This document shows positions 45,333 to 54,800 of a stretch of DNA of 64,000 bases, piece by piece. This DNA is from Methylomicrobium lacus LW14 (GTDB lineage: Bacteria > Pseudomonadota > Gammaproteobacteria > Methylococcales > Methylomonadaceae). Location: assembly GCF_000527095.1 (NCBI RefSeq), contig NZ_AZUN01000001.1, positions 2,583,501-2,647,500 on the forward strand. Direction: 5' to 3'. The position numbers and the translations under genes were made by a program. Under the pieces are notes generated by a model that was given only the letters and a program-made list of their open reading frames with translations, was not told the origin of the DNA and did no database searches. How positions within the stretch are numbered: the first letter of the stretch is position 1; each line of letters starts with the position of its first letter.

Positions 45333-45714
45333 TGCTTTTTTATCCCCGATAAAAAAAGACGCATAGAGTAGCACAGAAATGCGGATTGACAGAGATTCGA
45401 TATTGATTTTTTTGTCAAAATCCCCTACTGCATCTTGTCATTCTAATGCCATGAATCGGAAAGGAATACATCGAGGCTTAAGCCCCACCTTTTCACTCCT
45501 TTTTCTCCAACGTGAAGGGAGATCACACCGGACAATCTGAATAAAATCGGCTAAGATCGGGAGTTTGGCTCACATCGCCTCAAATCGAAGGTCAAGGCAT
45601 GCTGCCAGCATAAACCGGATGCGTGACAGGAAGATGAAATATCAACTCGCCCACACAAGCCTCCGCCAGGAGGATCGGACGCAAGTCGACAGCTTCGAGG
45701 GATACAGGAAGGAC

Positions 45715-45766
45715 CGGCGCGAATTTATTTTACATGAGGGGGGATCATGCAAATAAATCCGCGCCG
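45715..45766. repeat. Long inverted repeat in a gene-free region
   Basis: CGGCGCGAATTTATTT (45715-45730) and AAATAAATCCGCGCCG (45751-45766) form a 16-base stem with one mismatch and a 20-base loop containing a G-run. The surrounding interval 45333-45806 holds no credible gene. The hairpin ends about 40 bases from the stop codon of the reverse-strand secreted protein gene, so it could end or stabilise that transcript. Confidence 0.6.
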
Positions 45767-45806
45767 ATTGCTGTTGGCAGGAAAAATTAACCGGTAAAGC
45801 AGCGGT

Positions 45807-46169
45807 TTAGCTCTTGCCCGGAATCAGACCCGCCGTGCCGGGTTTCAGACGCTTGCAGGTCACGACGACATCTTCGACGTGGCATTGTTTTTTACCCGCA
45901 TCGGCGCCTGTACACTCATTACAAACAGCCTTGCCATTGTCTTTGACTTCGGAAACATACCAGCCGTAGCCCTGGGTTTGGCAAAAACGTTTGCTGTAGT
46001 TGTTGATATTATAAGGTTTGGTCGCCTTCGCGATCGCTTCAGACTCAGCGGCGCAGCCGGGTGAAGCCAGGGTGTTGCCCATCAAGTCTCTAAAGATATA
46101 CTCGGATGCCGAAGCGCCGCCCGAAAATACGGTCAAGGCAACGATCAGCCATGTAAAATTACGTTTCAT
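45807..46169 (-). CDS. Hypothetical secreted protein
   Basis: 120 residues with a classic signal peptide (MKRNFTWLIVALTVFSGGAS-AS). The mature chain has six cysteines (CAAES, RFCQTQG, CNECTG, QCHVED, TCKR), probably disulfide-bonded in the periplasm. There is no recognised domain. It is monocistronic on the reverse strand. Confidence 0.7.
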   Translation of the reverse strand: MKRNFTWLIVALTVFSGGASASEYIFRDLMGNTLASPGCAAESEAIAKATKPYNINNYSKRFCQTQGYGWYVSEVKDNGKAVCNECTGADAGKKQCHVEDVVVTCKRLKPGTAGLIPGKS

Positions 46170-46352
46170 AGTTTATCCTGTTCGGAATGTTTAAGAGCTC
46201 AACTGCGCTCCATCTTGACCGAACATGAAGCCGATCAATAAAACGCGCATGCAGCCAAATGCGTCGCACACCGTGACCGCGCCAAGCCATCCTGTCATTG
46301 CAGACCCGAATTGGCGCGGTTTTCCGCAAGCACAACGTCAATGTATCGAGAA

Positions 46353-46535
46353 TTAATTCAGCACGCGAATATTCATGGATACTATTTCATCGTCCGCCAA
46401 TTGCTTGATCGGAGCATATTTTTCATTTTCGCTTTGCTTGACCATCAGGATGCCGGTCACGATCACAAAGACCGCGCAACCTACATAAATCCAAAACCGG
46501 TCTTTAACTTGTACTTCTTCGCTAATACTGCTCAT
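46353..46535 (-). CDS. Small single-pass membrane protein
   Basis: 60 residues from MSSISEEVQVKDRFW; GAGGTGG lies 6 bases upstream, which favours this start over an ATG nine bases earlier. One membrane helix (WIYVGCAVFVIVTGILMV) is followed by a polar tail. Function unknown. The structured segment upstream at 46622-46806 would be its leader if transcription starts beyond it. Confidence 0.65.
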   Translation of the reverse strand: MSSISEEVQVKDRFWIYVGCAVFVIVTGILMVKQSENEKYAPIKQLADDEIVSMNIRVLN

Positions 46536-46544
46536 AGTGTCCAC

Positions 46545-47224
46545 CTCGAATAGATAACCAAAATTATTGTGCCTTGAACCCGCCTGCCGCGTGTTTCTTC
46601 GCCCATCAAGCCGGCTTGGCTGCAGAGCGGATCACGTCCCGGTGATCCGTGTTTGGCAACCCTTTGACGCCCAATCACCTCTGCGTTCCTTGCGCTACAC
46701 CGGCATCCCGCCGGCGGGGTTGCAGCGTATAAACCCAGGTTTATCGAAGACTGGCTCAGGCGCCGCGGCTCCTGAACTGCTCCTCGCTGCAACGCGTCAT
46801 TGACGCAGTTCGGGCGCTCACTACATAATGGAGTTACTCAGTCCAAGATTCTTCCCGAATCGGCTCTCCTATCGCGACAAGCGTTTATATTTCTTATTTT
46901 CGGTCATTACGCCGCCGCGACCCGTACAACGAAAACTATCGCCATTTCCAATAGTAGTGAATCGATACTATAGTTGCAGTTATCTGCCGTGTCAATGAAT
47001 TTCGAGTCGAAATCATAGAAAGTCTATTTTTCCTGCCCGCGCATCCCTAATCGAATGGAAAACCCGCCCATCGCGACCGCCGCGATGGCCGCGCCGAAGC
47101 CAGCCGCATTGCAATGAGTACGGCGGCAAAGGCGCTTTTCTGCGATAATACCGCCGCTCGTTTAATCCCTGATTGACTGAAAACCTGGCAATAATCTCCA
47201 CTTGACTCGGTAAAACCATCTCCA
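46545..47224. other. Long intergenic region before zwf
   Basis: About 680 bases without a protein gene. The left third is the structured segment described at 46622-46806. The remainder, 46807-47224, is probably the zwf control region; I see AT-rich elements such as TACTATAG near 46966-46973 but no well-spaced pair that I would call a promoter. Confidence 0.45.
46622..46806 (-). ncRNA. Candidate structured RNA with GGA-loop hairpins
   Basis: Reverse-strand reading shows nested helices. An outer 9-bp stem GTTGCAGCG/CGCTGCAAC (plus coordinates 46719-46727 with 46785-46793) encloses a 7-bp hairpin at 46729-46744 and TCAGG/CCTGA at 46756-46775. A second 6-bp helix (46622-46627 with 46679-46684) encloses an 8-bp hairpin at 46628-46649. 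A further hairpin lies at 46700-46714. Six GGA triplets occur on this strand, three of them in hairpin loops. It may be an RsmZ/CsrB-like CsrA-binding RNA or a leader of the gene at 46535. No promoter or terminator is certain. Confidence 0.4.
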
Positions 47225-48691
47225 ATGAAGGACAAAAAATTCAAACCCTGCGATCTGGTTATTTATGGCGCCCTCGGCGATTTAACCCGGCGCAAGCTGC
47301 TCATTTCGCTATACCGCCTCGAAAACGCCAATTTGCTCGAACCCGATACGCGCATCATCGGCGTTGACCGGCATCCCGGCGAAGGCGCTTTCTATATCGA
47401 TGTGGCGCACCAGAGCCTTAAGCAATTTTTGAATGAAAAACTGGACGAAGCCGTCTGGAAACGCTTTTCAAGCCGGCTGTCCTATCTCCAGATCGATCTG
47501 ACGCAGATGGAGCAGTATCAGCGCCTGCACGAGGTGATCGACCAACAAAGCCGGGTGATGGTCAATTATTTCGCGGTCGCGCCGTTTTTATTCAAGCCCA
47601 TCTGCCAGGGCCTCGATCAATCCGGCATCCTGACGCCCGCGGCGCGGATGGTGATGGAAAAGCCGATCGGCCATAACCTGAAGTCCTCGATCGAAATCAA
47701 CGACGAAGTCGCGAAAGTATTCAACGAAGACCAGGTTTACCGGATCGATCATTACCTCGGCAAGGAAACGGTGTTGAATCTCCTGGCCTTGCGTTTCGCG
47801 AATTCGATCTTCACGAACAACTGGGACCACAACACGATCGACCATATCCAGATCACCGTCGCCGAAGACATCGGCATCGAGGGACGCTGGGAGTATTTCG
47901 ACAAGACCGGACAGCTGCGCGACATGGTGCAGAACCATCTGCTGCAAATCCTGACCTTCATCGCAATGGAGCCGCCGGCCAACCTGGAAGCCGAAAGCAT
48001 CCACAACGAAAAGATCAAGGTGCTGAAAGCGTTGCGGCCGATCACGGCCAAGAATGTCGATGAAAAAACCGTGCGCGGCCAATATAGCGCCGGTTACGTG
48101 AAGCGCAGCCCGGTGCCCGGCTACCTCGAAGAAGAAGGCGCGAATGTCGACAGCACGACCGAAAGCTTCGTCGCGATCCGGGTCGATATCGACAACTGGC
48201 GCTGGGCCGATGTGCCGTTCTATCTGCGCGCCGGCAAGCGCATGCACAACAAGCGCACCGAGATCGTGGTGTATTTCAAGCGCGTGCCGCACAACATCTT
48301 CAAGGACAGCTATCTGCGCCTGCCGCCGAACAAACTGGTCATCCATTTGCAGCCGAACGAAGGCGTCGAAATCGAGATGCTGAACAAGGTGCCCGGCATC
48401 GATGAAAACTTGAAGATTCAAAAAACCAAGCTCGACTTGAGCTTTTCCGAAGAATTTAAAAAGAGCCGGATTTTCGGCGGCTACGAAAAGCTGGTGCTGG
48501 AAGCGATGCGCGGCAATCCGACGCTGTTTTTGAGCCGTGAGGAGATCGAGCAGGCCTGGACCTGGATCGATTCGATCCAGAATGCCTGGGCCAAATCTCC
48601 GGAAAAACCGAAGCCGTATCAGGCCGGCACCTGGGGGCCGATTGCGTCCGATCTGCTGCTCGACCGCGATGGCCGGGCCTGGGAAGGCTGA
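47225..48691 (+). CDS. zwf: Glucose-6-phosphate dehydrogenase
   Basis: 488 residues, normal length. It oxidises glucose 6-phosphate to 6-phosphogluconolactone. Motifs are CDLVIYGALGDLTRRKLL (nucleotide binding) and RIDHYLGKETVLNLLALRF (catalytic His/Lys), with the EKPIGHNL element. No pgl follows; edd comes 145 bases on, so the products feed the Entner-Doudoroff route. In type I methanotrophs this complements the RuMP cycle. Confidence 0.96.
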   Translation: MKDKKFKPCDLVIYGALGDLTRRKLLISLYRLENANLLEPDTRIIGVDRHPGEGAFYIDVAHQSLKQFLNEKLDEAVWKRFSSRLSYLQIDLTQMEQYQRLHEVIDQQSRVMVNYFAVAPFLFKPICQGLDQSGILTPAARMVMEKPIGHNLKSSIEINDEVAKVFNEDQVYRIDHYLGKETVLNLLALRFANSIFTNNWDHNTIDHIQITVAEDIGIEGRWEYFDKTGQLRDMVQNHLLQILTFIAMEPPANLEAESIHNEKIKVLKALRPITAKNVDEKTVRGQYSAGYVKRSPVPGYLEEEGANVDSTTESFVAIRVDIDNWRWADVPFYLRAGKRMHNKRTEIVVYFKRVPHNIFKDSYLRLPPNKLVIHLQPNEGVEIEMLNKVPGIDENLKIQKTKLDLSFSEEFKKSRIFGGYEKLVLEAMRGNPTLFLSREEIEQAWTWIDSIQNAWAKSPEKPKPYQAGTWGPIASDLLLDRDGRAWEG

Positions 48692-48836
48692 GGGGTACGC
48701 CGCAGGGTGGATTCGTGCGCCGGCGCTGATTCACCCGGCAAGATTTCTGAACGCTCGAACCAGTCTTTGGCTCAAAGAATTATTTATTATCATTGGCGCA
48801 CTTTAACAAGGTGTCGCCGCACAGTAGGTACTCACC

Positions 48837-50657
48837 ATGCATCCAGTCATTGAAAAAGTCACTCGCGACGTGATCAAACGCAGCCGCGAAAGCCGCGCCA
48901 TCTATCTTGCCCGCGTCGATTCGGCGGTCGAACAAGGCCCTCGCCGGCTGACGCTCGGCTGCGGCAACCTCGCGCACGGTTTCGCGGCCTGCTCCGCGAC
49001 CGAAAAATCCGATCTGGCCGGCCCGCAAAAAGCAAATATCGCGATCATCTCGTCATACAACGACATGCTGTCCGCGCACGAACCCTACCGGGAAGCCCCC
49101 GAGCAGATCAAGCAAGCCATCCGCGAGGCCGGCGGCGTCGCCCAGTTCGCAGGCGGCGTGCCGGCGATGTGCGACGGCATCACCCAGGGCCAGCCCGGCA
49201 TGGAGTTGTCGCTGTTCAGCCGCGACGTGATCGCGATGGCGACGGCGGTAGGACTCAGCCACAACATGTTCGACGGCGCGCTGTATCTCGGCGTCTGCGA
49301 CAAGATCGTACCGGGCCTGCTGATCGGCGCATTGAGTTTCGGCCATCTGCCGGCCGTGTTCGTGCCGGCGGGACCGATGCCCAGCGGCATCACGAACAAG
49401 GAAAAATCGCGCGCCCGACAAAAATACGCCGAAGGCAAAATCAGCCGCCAAGAACTGCTCGAATCCGAGTCGAAATCCTACCACGGCCCCGGCACCTGTA
49501 CCTTCTACGGCACCGCGAACAGCAATCAGATGATGGTCGAGATCATGGGCCTGCATTTGCCCGGCTCTTCGTTCATCAATCCTTATACGCCGCTACGCGA
49601 CGAGTTGACCAAGGCCGCCGCCCAGCAGGTGCTCAAATTCACCGCGCTCGGCGACGATTTCCGTCCGATCGGCCATGTGATCAACGAGAAGGCGATCCTG
49701 AACGCGATCATCGGCCTGCTCGCGACCGGCGGCTCGACCAACCACACGATGCACTTGATCGCGATCGCGCGCGCGGCCGGCATCATCATCAACTGGGACG
49801 ATTTCGATGCGCTGTCTCGGGTCGTGCCATTGTTGACCCGCATCTATCCGAACGGCCCGGCCGACGTGAACCATTTCCAGGCGGCCGGCGGCATGGGCGT
49901 GCTGATCGCCGAACTCTTGGCCCACGGCCTACTGCATGAAGACACTCTGACCATCGCCGACGGCAAGGGCATGCACAACTACACCCAGGAGCCGAAACTT
50001 AAAGACGGTCACTTGGTTTGGGAGCCCTGCCCTGCCGCCTCGCTCGACACCGAAGTGCTCAGGCCCGTCGCCTCGCCTTTCGACGCCTCCGGCGGCCTGC
50101 ATGTGATGCACGGCAACCTGGGCCGCGGCGTCTCGAAAGTGTCCGCGGTCAGCAAGGATCACCGTGAAGTGCAAGCGCCGGCCGTCGTCTTCGACGATCA
50201 GGACGACATGATGGCCGCCTTCAAACGCGGCGAACTGGACAAGGATTTCATCGCAGTGATCCGCTTCCAGGGCCCAAAATCGAACGGCATGCCGGAACTG
50301 CATAAACTGACGCCGCCGTTGGGCCTCTTGCAAGACAAGGGCTACAAAGTCGCCCTGCTCACCGACGGCCGTATGTCCGGCGCCTCCGGCAAGATCCCTT
50401 CGGCGATCCACATGTGCCCGGAATGCGCAGACGGCGGCCCTCTGGCGAAAGTCCGCAACGGCGACATGATCTATCTGAACACCGAAACCGGCGAAGTGAA
50501 CGTACTGGTTGACAAGGACGAGTTCAATGCGCGCAAACCCGCGGTCAACAGTGCGAAAGATCACCATCACGGCATGGGCCGCGAACTGTTCGCGGGCTTC
50601 CGGCTGAACGCCTCGTCCGCCGAAACCGGCGCAACGAACGTGTTCGTTTACGATTAA
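48837..50657 (+). CDS. edd: Phosphogluconate dehydratase
   Basis: 606 residues of the IlvD/Edd family. It converts 6-phosphogluconate to KDPG using an Fe-S cluster. AGGVPAMCDGITQGQPGMEL, SHNMFDGALYLGVCDKIVPG and PGTCTFYGTANSNQMMVEIM carry the cluster cysteines. The 6-phosphogluconate-specific form is indicated by the length and by the N-terminal RVDSAVEQGPRR. The aldolase eda is not in the window. Confidence 0.96.
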   Translation: MHPVIEKVTRDVIKRSRESRAIYLARVDSAVEQGPRRLTLGCGNLAHGFAACSATEKSDLAGPQKANIAIISSYNDMLSAHEPYREAPEQIKQAIREAGGVAQFAGGVPAMCDGITQGQPGMELSLFSRDVIAMATAVGLSHNMFDGALYLGVCDKIVPGLLIGALSFGHLPAVFVPAGPMPSGITNKEKSRARQKYAEGKISRQELLESESKSYHGPGTCTFYGTANSNQMMVEIMGLHLPGSSFINPYTPLRDELTKAAAQQVLKFTALGDDFRPIGHVINEKAILNAIIGLLATGGSTNHTMHLIAIARAAGIIINWDDFDALSRVVPLLTRIYPNGPADVNHFQAAGGMGVLIAELLAHGLLHEDTLTIADGKGMHNYTQEPKLKDGHLVWEPCPAASLDTEVLRPVASPFDASGGLHVMHGNLGRGVSKVSAVSKDHREVQAPAVVFDDQDDMMAAFKRGELDKDFIAVIRFQGPKSNGMPELHKLTPPLGLLQDKGYKVALLTDGRMSGASGKIPSAIHMCPECADGGPLAKVRNGDMIYLNTETGEVNVLVDKDEFNARKPAVNSAKDHHHGMGRELFAGFRLNASSAETGATNVFVYD

Positions 50658-50700
50658 GACAAACCGACTCTCCCTTTGATCAGGGAGGGTTATCGGCCTG

Positions 50701-50732
50701 GAGCGTGGCGGGATCAATATCCCGCCACGCTC
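50701..50732 (+). terminator. Hairpin downstream of edd
   Basis: GAGCGTGGCGGGAT (50701-50714) pairs perfectly with ATCCCGCCACGCTC (50719-50732) with a CAAT loop. A weaker hairpin (CTCCCT/AGGGAG) lies just before it. There is no T-run, so it may act as an mRNA-stabilising 3' end or a Rho-type terminator. Confidence 0.5.
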
Positions 50733-50896
50733 AATTCTCCTCCCTTCTCCCACCCCCTTCCCGGCTATAAGCCGGAATCTTGCCAGGAATTAATCCCGCA
50801 TTAAGATTGTCCGAAATTGCGGGATTTTTGTCTCTTATCCAGCAAAAAAATGTAGCAGTCTAATAGCCAGTCCAAAAGCCACGGGGGATGACTTCC

Positions 50897-51904
50897 ATGA
50901 CCCACGCCAGACAATCGATCCTCTTGCAGCATCGCCACATCGCGATGCTAATCTATCCGGACTGCGAAATTGTCGATGTGACCGGCCCGATGGATGTGTT
51001 TTTTTTCGCCAATTACGCGTTGCGTTTAGCCGGACAGATTGCCGAAACAGAGTCGGTCTACTCTCTATCGCTGATCGCGGAACAGGCAGGGCCAGTCAGA
51101 ACCGCTTCCGGAATGCGGCTTGTAGCCGATATTGCCTACGAAGATGTCACCGAAAACATAGACACTTTATTTGTCACCGGCGCTCCTCTGAAGGCTGCCG
51201 CCTTGCAGGATGAGAAAATTTCACGTTGGCTGAGGCACATGATGCCCAAAGTTCGGCGTATGGCCTCGATTTGCACCGGCGCATTTTTCCTTGCCGAAAG
51301 CGGGCTGTTGAATAACCGCAAAGCCACCACCCACTGGCGTTATTGCGAATTGCTGGCTAACCAGTACCGGCATGTACAGATTCTACCCGACAAGATCTTC
51401 GTCCGCGACGGCAGCATTTATACCTCCGGCGGCGTGACCGCAGGCATCGATTTGGCCTTGAGTTTGGTCGAAGAGGACTGGGGCTGGGAAGTCGCAGCGA
51501 GCGTCGCGCGCGGCATGCTGATCTTCATGCGAAGGCCTGGCGGACAATCGCAATTCAGCAGTTTCGCTTTTAACGAGGCAAAAACCCGCAAGGATTTCCG
51601 CGAATTGCAAGCCTGGATCGCCAGCCATCCGGAAGAAGACCTGAGCGTCGAAATACTCGCAGGCCGCATGGCGATGAGCCCGAGAAATTTCTCGCGCGTT
51701 TTTTGCCATGAAGTCGGCATGACCCCGGCAAAGTTTGTCGAACGCACTCGCCTCGAAGCGGCGCGGAATATGCTGTTGCGCACGGATCTTCCGATGGAAA
51801 GTATTGCCGGCAAGTGCGGTTTCAATAACGCCGAACAAATGCGCCGCACGTTTCAACGGTTTTTAACTATTTCTCCGCAGGAGTATCGAGCGAACTTCAA
51901 ATAG
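50897..51904 (+). CDS. GlxA-family AraC-type regulator
   Basis: 335 residues from MTHARQSILLQ, with GGGGGA at an 8-base spacing; an ATG at 50888 is too close to that site. The DJ-1/PfpI-like N-terminal domain (about 15-190) includes MASICTGAFFLAESGLLNN with the nucleophile-elbow Cys and THWRYCELL. The AraC helix-turn-helix pair is C-terminal (LAGRMAMSPRNFSRVFCHEVGMTP, then IAGKCGFNNAEQMRRTFQR). Ligand unknown. It lies upstream of hoxX and could regulate it. Confidence 0.88.
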   Translation: MTHARQSILLQHRHIAMLIYPDCEIVDVTGPMDVFFFANYALRLAGQIAETESVYSLSLIAEQAGPVRTASGMRLVADIAYEDVTENIDTLFVTGAPLKAAALQDEKISRWLRHMMPKVRRMASICTGAFFLAESGLLNNRKATTHWRYCELLANQYRHVQILPDKIFVRDGSIYTSGGVTAGIDLALSLVEEDWGWEVAASVARGMLIFMRRPGGQSQFSSFAFNEAKTRKDFRELQAWIASHPEEDLSVEILAGRMAMSPRNFSRVFCHEVGMTPAKFVERTRLEAARNMLLRTDLPMESIAGKCGFNNAEQMRRTFQRFLTISPQEYRANFK

Positions 51905-52055
51905 ACCGGGCTGCTGCGAGAACGCATTTGCCCTCTTGTCCGAAGCCATTGAAAAAGATTTATCGCTTCAACTTGCCGCACGCCCTTCGGAGAAAAACGC
52001 AGCGATGCCGATTTTCGGCCCTGACCCGTCATCACAAAAACAAAGGAGAAGCATC

Positions 52056-53927
52056 ATGCGAATTTTACTGATTTCATCGGCCTACAACGGTTTATGCCAA
52101 CGGGCGCATGTGGAGCTCGAAGCCTTGGGCCATGACATTTCGATCACGCTGGCATTGAACCCCGACGCCGTGCGTAAAGGCGTGGCCTTGTTTCAACCGG
52201 ATCTGATCATCTGCCCGTTTTTAAAGGAAAAGATCCCTAAAGACGTGTGGAGCCAGCATCATTGCCTGATTATCCATCCGGGCATCAAGGGCGACCGGGG
52301 GCCGTCGTCGCTGGACTGGGCCATCATGAACGACGAACCGGAATGGGGCGTGACCGTGCTGCAGGCGGCCGAGGACATGGACGCCGGCGACATCTGGGCG
52401 AGCGAGACTTTTACGGTGCGCCCGGCCAGCAAGGCGGGCATCTACCGGAGCGAACTGACCGAGGCCGCGATCAAAGCGATGCGGCTCGCGGTCAAACGCA
52501 TCGAGTCCGGCAGCCACGCCCCCGAAGCCCTGGATTATTCAAAACCCGATGTCCGCGGCGAACTCCGCCCCTTGATGAAGCAAGAGCAGCGCAGGATCGA
52601 TTGGGCGCAGGACTCTGCCTCGACAATCATCAAAAAAATCAACGCCGCCGACAGCGCGCCCGGCGTGCTCGATCGGATCGACGACCTGGAATATTATCTT
52701 TACGGCGCGCACGCGGAAAGCCGGCTGCAAGGCAGGCAGCCTGGCGCTATCATCGCCCAGCGCCACGGCGCGATCTGCCGCGCGGCGATCGACGGCGCGG
52801 TCTGGATCTCGCATCTGAAGCGCAAGAACAGCGTAAAACAACCGTTTTATCAACGTTTTCTTCCACACGCCAAGCATCTCGATTTCAAGCTGCCGGCCGC
52901 CACTATATTGGGCAGCACGCTGAAAAACACGCCGGAAGCGCCGATCGCTCCGTTATTCAACGGAAGCGAGGCGACCTTCAAGGAAATCTGGTACGAAGAA
53001 AAAAACCAGGTCGGTTACCTGCATTTCGATTTTCACAACGGCGCGATGTCGACCTTGCAATGCCGCCGTCTGATCGCCTCTTACCGCCTGGCGCTGGCGC
53101 GGCCGACCAAGGTTCTGGTGTTGATGGGCGGACGCGATTTTTGGTCGAACGGCATTCATCTGAACATGATCGAGGCGGCCGAAAATCCGGCAGGCGAATC
53201 CTGGCGCAATATCAATGCGATCGACGATTTCGTCTATGAAATTTTGACCACCGAAAACAAATTGACCGTCTCTGCGGTCTGGGGCGGCTGCGGCGCCGGC
53301 GGCGCGATGGCGATTCTGGCCGCCGACAGGGTCTGGGCGCGCGCGGGCGCGATCTTCAATCCGCATTATAAAACGATGGGCCTGTACGGCTCCGAATACT
53401 GGACCTATTCGCTGCCGAAGCGGGTCGGCCCGGTCAAGGCCCTGGAACTGACCGAAACGCCGCTGCCGATCGGCACCCGAAAAGCGAAGGCGATCGGCTA
53501 TCTGGACGAGATTTTGTCAGACCAACACGAAGACTATCTGCAACAGGTCAAGCAAATGGCCGAGGCGTTGGCGACGGCTCCGCACTATCCGCGCCAGCTC
53601 GAAGAAAAACGCAAGCTCCGGCAGAAGGACGAGCGCATCAAACCGTTAGCGGCCTATCGCGCCGCCGAGTTGCGCAAGATGAAAAGCAACTTCTCCGGAA
53701 AATTTGACTGCGGCGAAATCAATTATCATCAAGCACGCCACAACTTCGTGCATAAGATCAGGCCAAAGGAAACCGCCGACTATCTGGCCAAACATATGCG
53801 CCTCGATGCGGCCAAAACTCAGCGAACTGCGGCAATCCTGGGCTTATTAAGAAGAAGCTCTATTTTTCAAATAGGACCGGAGGGGGACGACAAAATCGAT
53901 GAACTGCGGCTTAAAGACCGGCGATGA
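52056..53927 (+). CDS. hoxX: HoxX-like hydrogenase maturation protein (CO-ligand synthesis)
   Basis: 623 residues from MRILLISSAYNGLCQRAHVE, preceded by AGGAG. The N-terminal half is a formyltransferase (HHCLIIHPGIKGDRGPSSL, a 10-formyl-THF site), and the C-terminal half is an enoyl-CoA-hydratase-like domain (VLMGGRDFWSNGIHLNMIEA, AVWGGCGAGGAMAILAAD). HoxX makes the active-site CO of [NiFe]-hydrogenase from formyl-THF under aerobic conditions. No hydrogenase or hyp genes lie in the window, so it is an orphan here; the GlxA-type regulator is directly upstream. Confidence 0.9.
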   Translation: MRILLISSAYNGLCQRAHVELEALGHDISITLALNPDAVRKGVALFQPDLIICPFLKEKIPKDVWSQHHCLIIHPGIKGDRGPSSLDWAIMNDEPEWGVTVLQAAEDMDAGDIWASETFTVRPASKAGIYRSELTEAAIKAMRLAVKRIESGSHAPEALDYSKPDVRGELRPLMKQEQRRIDWAQDSASTIIKKINAADSAPGVLDRIDDLEYYLYGAHAESRLQGRQPGAIIAQRHGAICRAAIDGAVWISHLKRKNSVKQPFYQRFLPHAKHLDFKLPAATILGSTLKNTPEAPIAPLFNGSEATFKEIWYEEKNQVGYLHFDFHNGAMSTLQCRRLIASYRLALARPTKVLVLMGGRDFWSNGIHLNMIEAAENPAGESWRNINAIDDFVYEILTTENKLTVSAVWGGCGAGGAMAILAADRVWARAGAIFNPHYKTMGLYGSEYWTYSLPKRVGPVKALELTETPLPIGTRKAKAIGYLDEILSDQHEDYLQQVKQMAEALATAPHYPRQLEEKRKLRQKDERIKPLAAYRAAELRKMKSNFSGKFDCGEINYHQARHNFVHKIRPKETADYLAKHMRLDAAKTQRTAAILGLLRRSSIFQIGPEGDDKIDELRLKDRR

Positions 53928-54181
53928 AAATTTTATCGCCGTGGTTTGCCGCTCAAAAGCGATACTGAGTTTGGCAAAGAGGAGACTATCCGACTGATCG
54001 GCGAACTCAGCCGGGAAGCGGCCGAAACGCCGCGCCGGCCGATCGTCGGCAGCGCGGTCGCTTTCGAACCGGACACAGAAATCGGCGTCTTTCCGAAAAG
54101 GGGACACTCGGTTCCTGATTGAATCTTCCCTAACTATTGGAGTGAGACGGCGATAACCTGCCTCGCCATCAAGACAGTCCT

Positions 54182-54568
54182 TTAGTGAGTCTTGTCGTAG
54201 ATGGCTTTCATTTCCTTAAAAGAAGCCAGCCCTTCTCTCAAACTTTGTTCAGCCGGCTGAAGATTGCCGCCTTTCAACTCGTTTTGGGCGCGAACCAGCA
54301 TGTTAACGGCTTTTTGACGTTGACGTTCGGTCACCTCGAAACGAAACTCTTTTTGTTGTTGGCGCGCGGTGCCGATGGCTTTATTGACGGCCTCGTTATC
54401 TCCGCCTTTTTCCATCAAGCTTAAAGCCTGCTCGAGGCTGGCAATAGTGCTGGTAACGGCAGTTGTTACCGCTTCTTCGCCGGCTGGTTTGGCAAATGCG
54501 GCTGTTGATACGCTAGAAATTGCGGCCGCCATGGTCAAAGAAACCAGGATTTTTTTGAAAGAATTCAT
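54182..54568 (-). CDS. Secreted small helical protein
   Basis: 128 residues from MNSFKKILVSLTMAAAISSV, with the signal peptide cut after AFA. The mature chain is helical and rich in Glu, Gln and Lys (ASLEQALSLMEKGGDNEAVN, RQRQKAVNMLVRAQNELKGG). The pattern recalls small periplasmic helical-bundle proteins; no metal-binding histidines stand out. A longer frame to 54745 contains no signal peptide at its start and is rejected. Confidence 0.7.
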   Translation of the reverse strand: MNSFKKILVSLTMAAAISSVSTAAFAKPAGEEAVTTAVTSTIASLEQALSLMEKGGDNEAVNKAIGTARQQQKEFRFEVTERQRQKAVNMLVRAQNELKGGNLQPAEQSLREGLASFKEMKAIYDKTH

Positions 54569-54800
54569 TGCGTTTATTAAACCTAAATAATTGAGAACAG
54601 TAATGTTTATATAACCATTAACATGAGACTTTAGGCCAAAAGCGCAAATCCAGATTAACCGACTATATAAGTAGGTTATGGTAACACATAAACTGTAAAA
54701 CTCGCAGCTCAACCGCACATTCGGCAGCGTCCCGCATCCATTCAATCATCCCGTCGCTATGGTTTTACCTATATTGCCTATAGCAAATGCAGATACCCGT

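Noticed and set aside
45565..45756. 63-codon frame on the plus strand
   Set aside because: No ribosome site or motif, Arg-rich composition, and it ends within a hairpin; judged chance.
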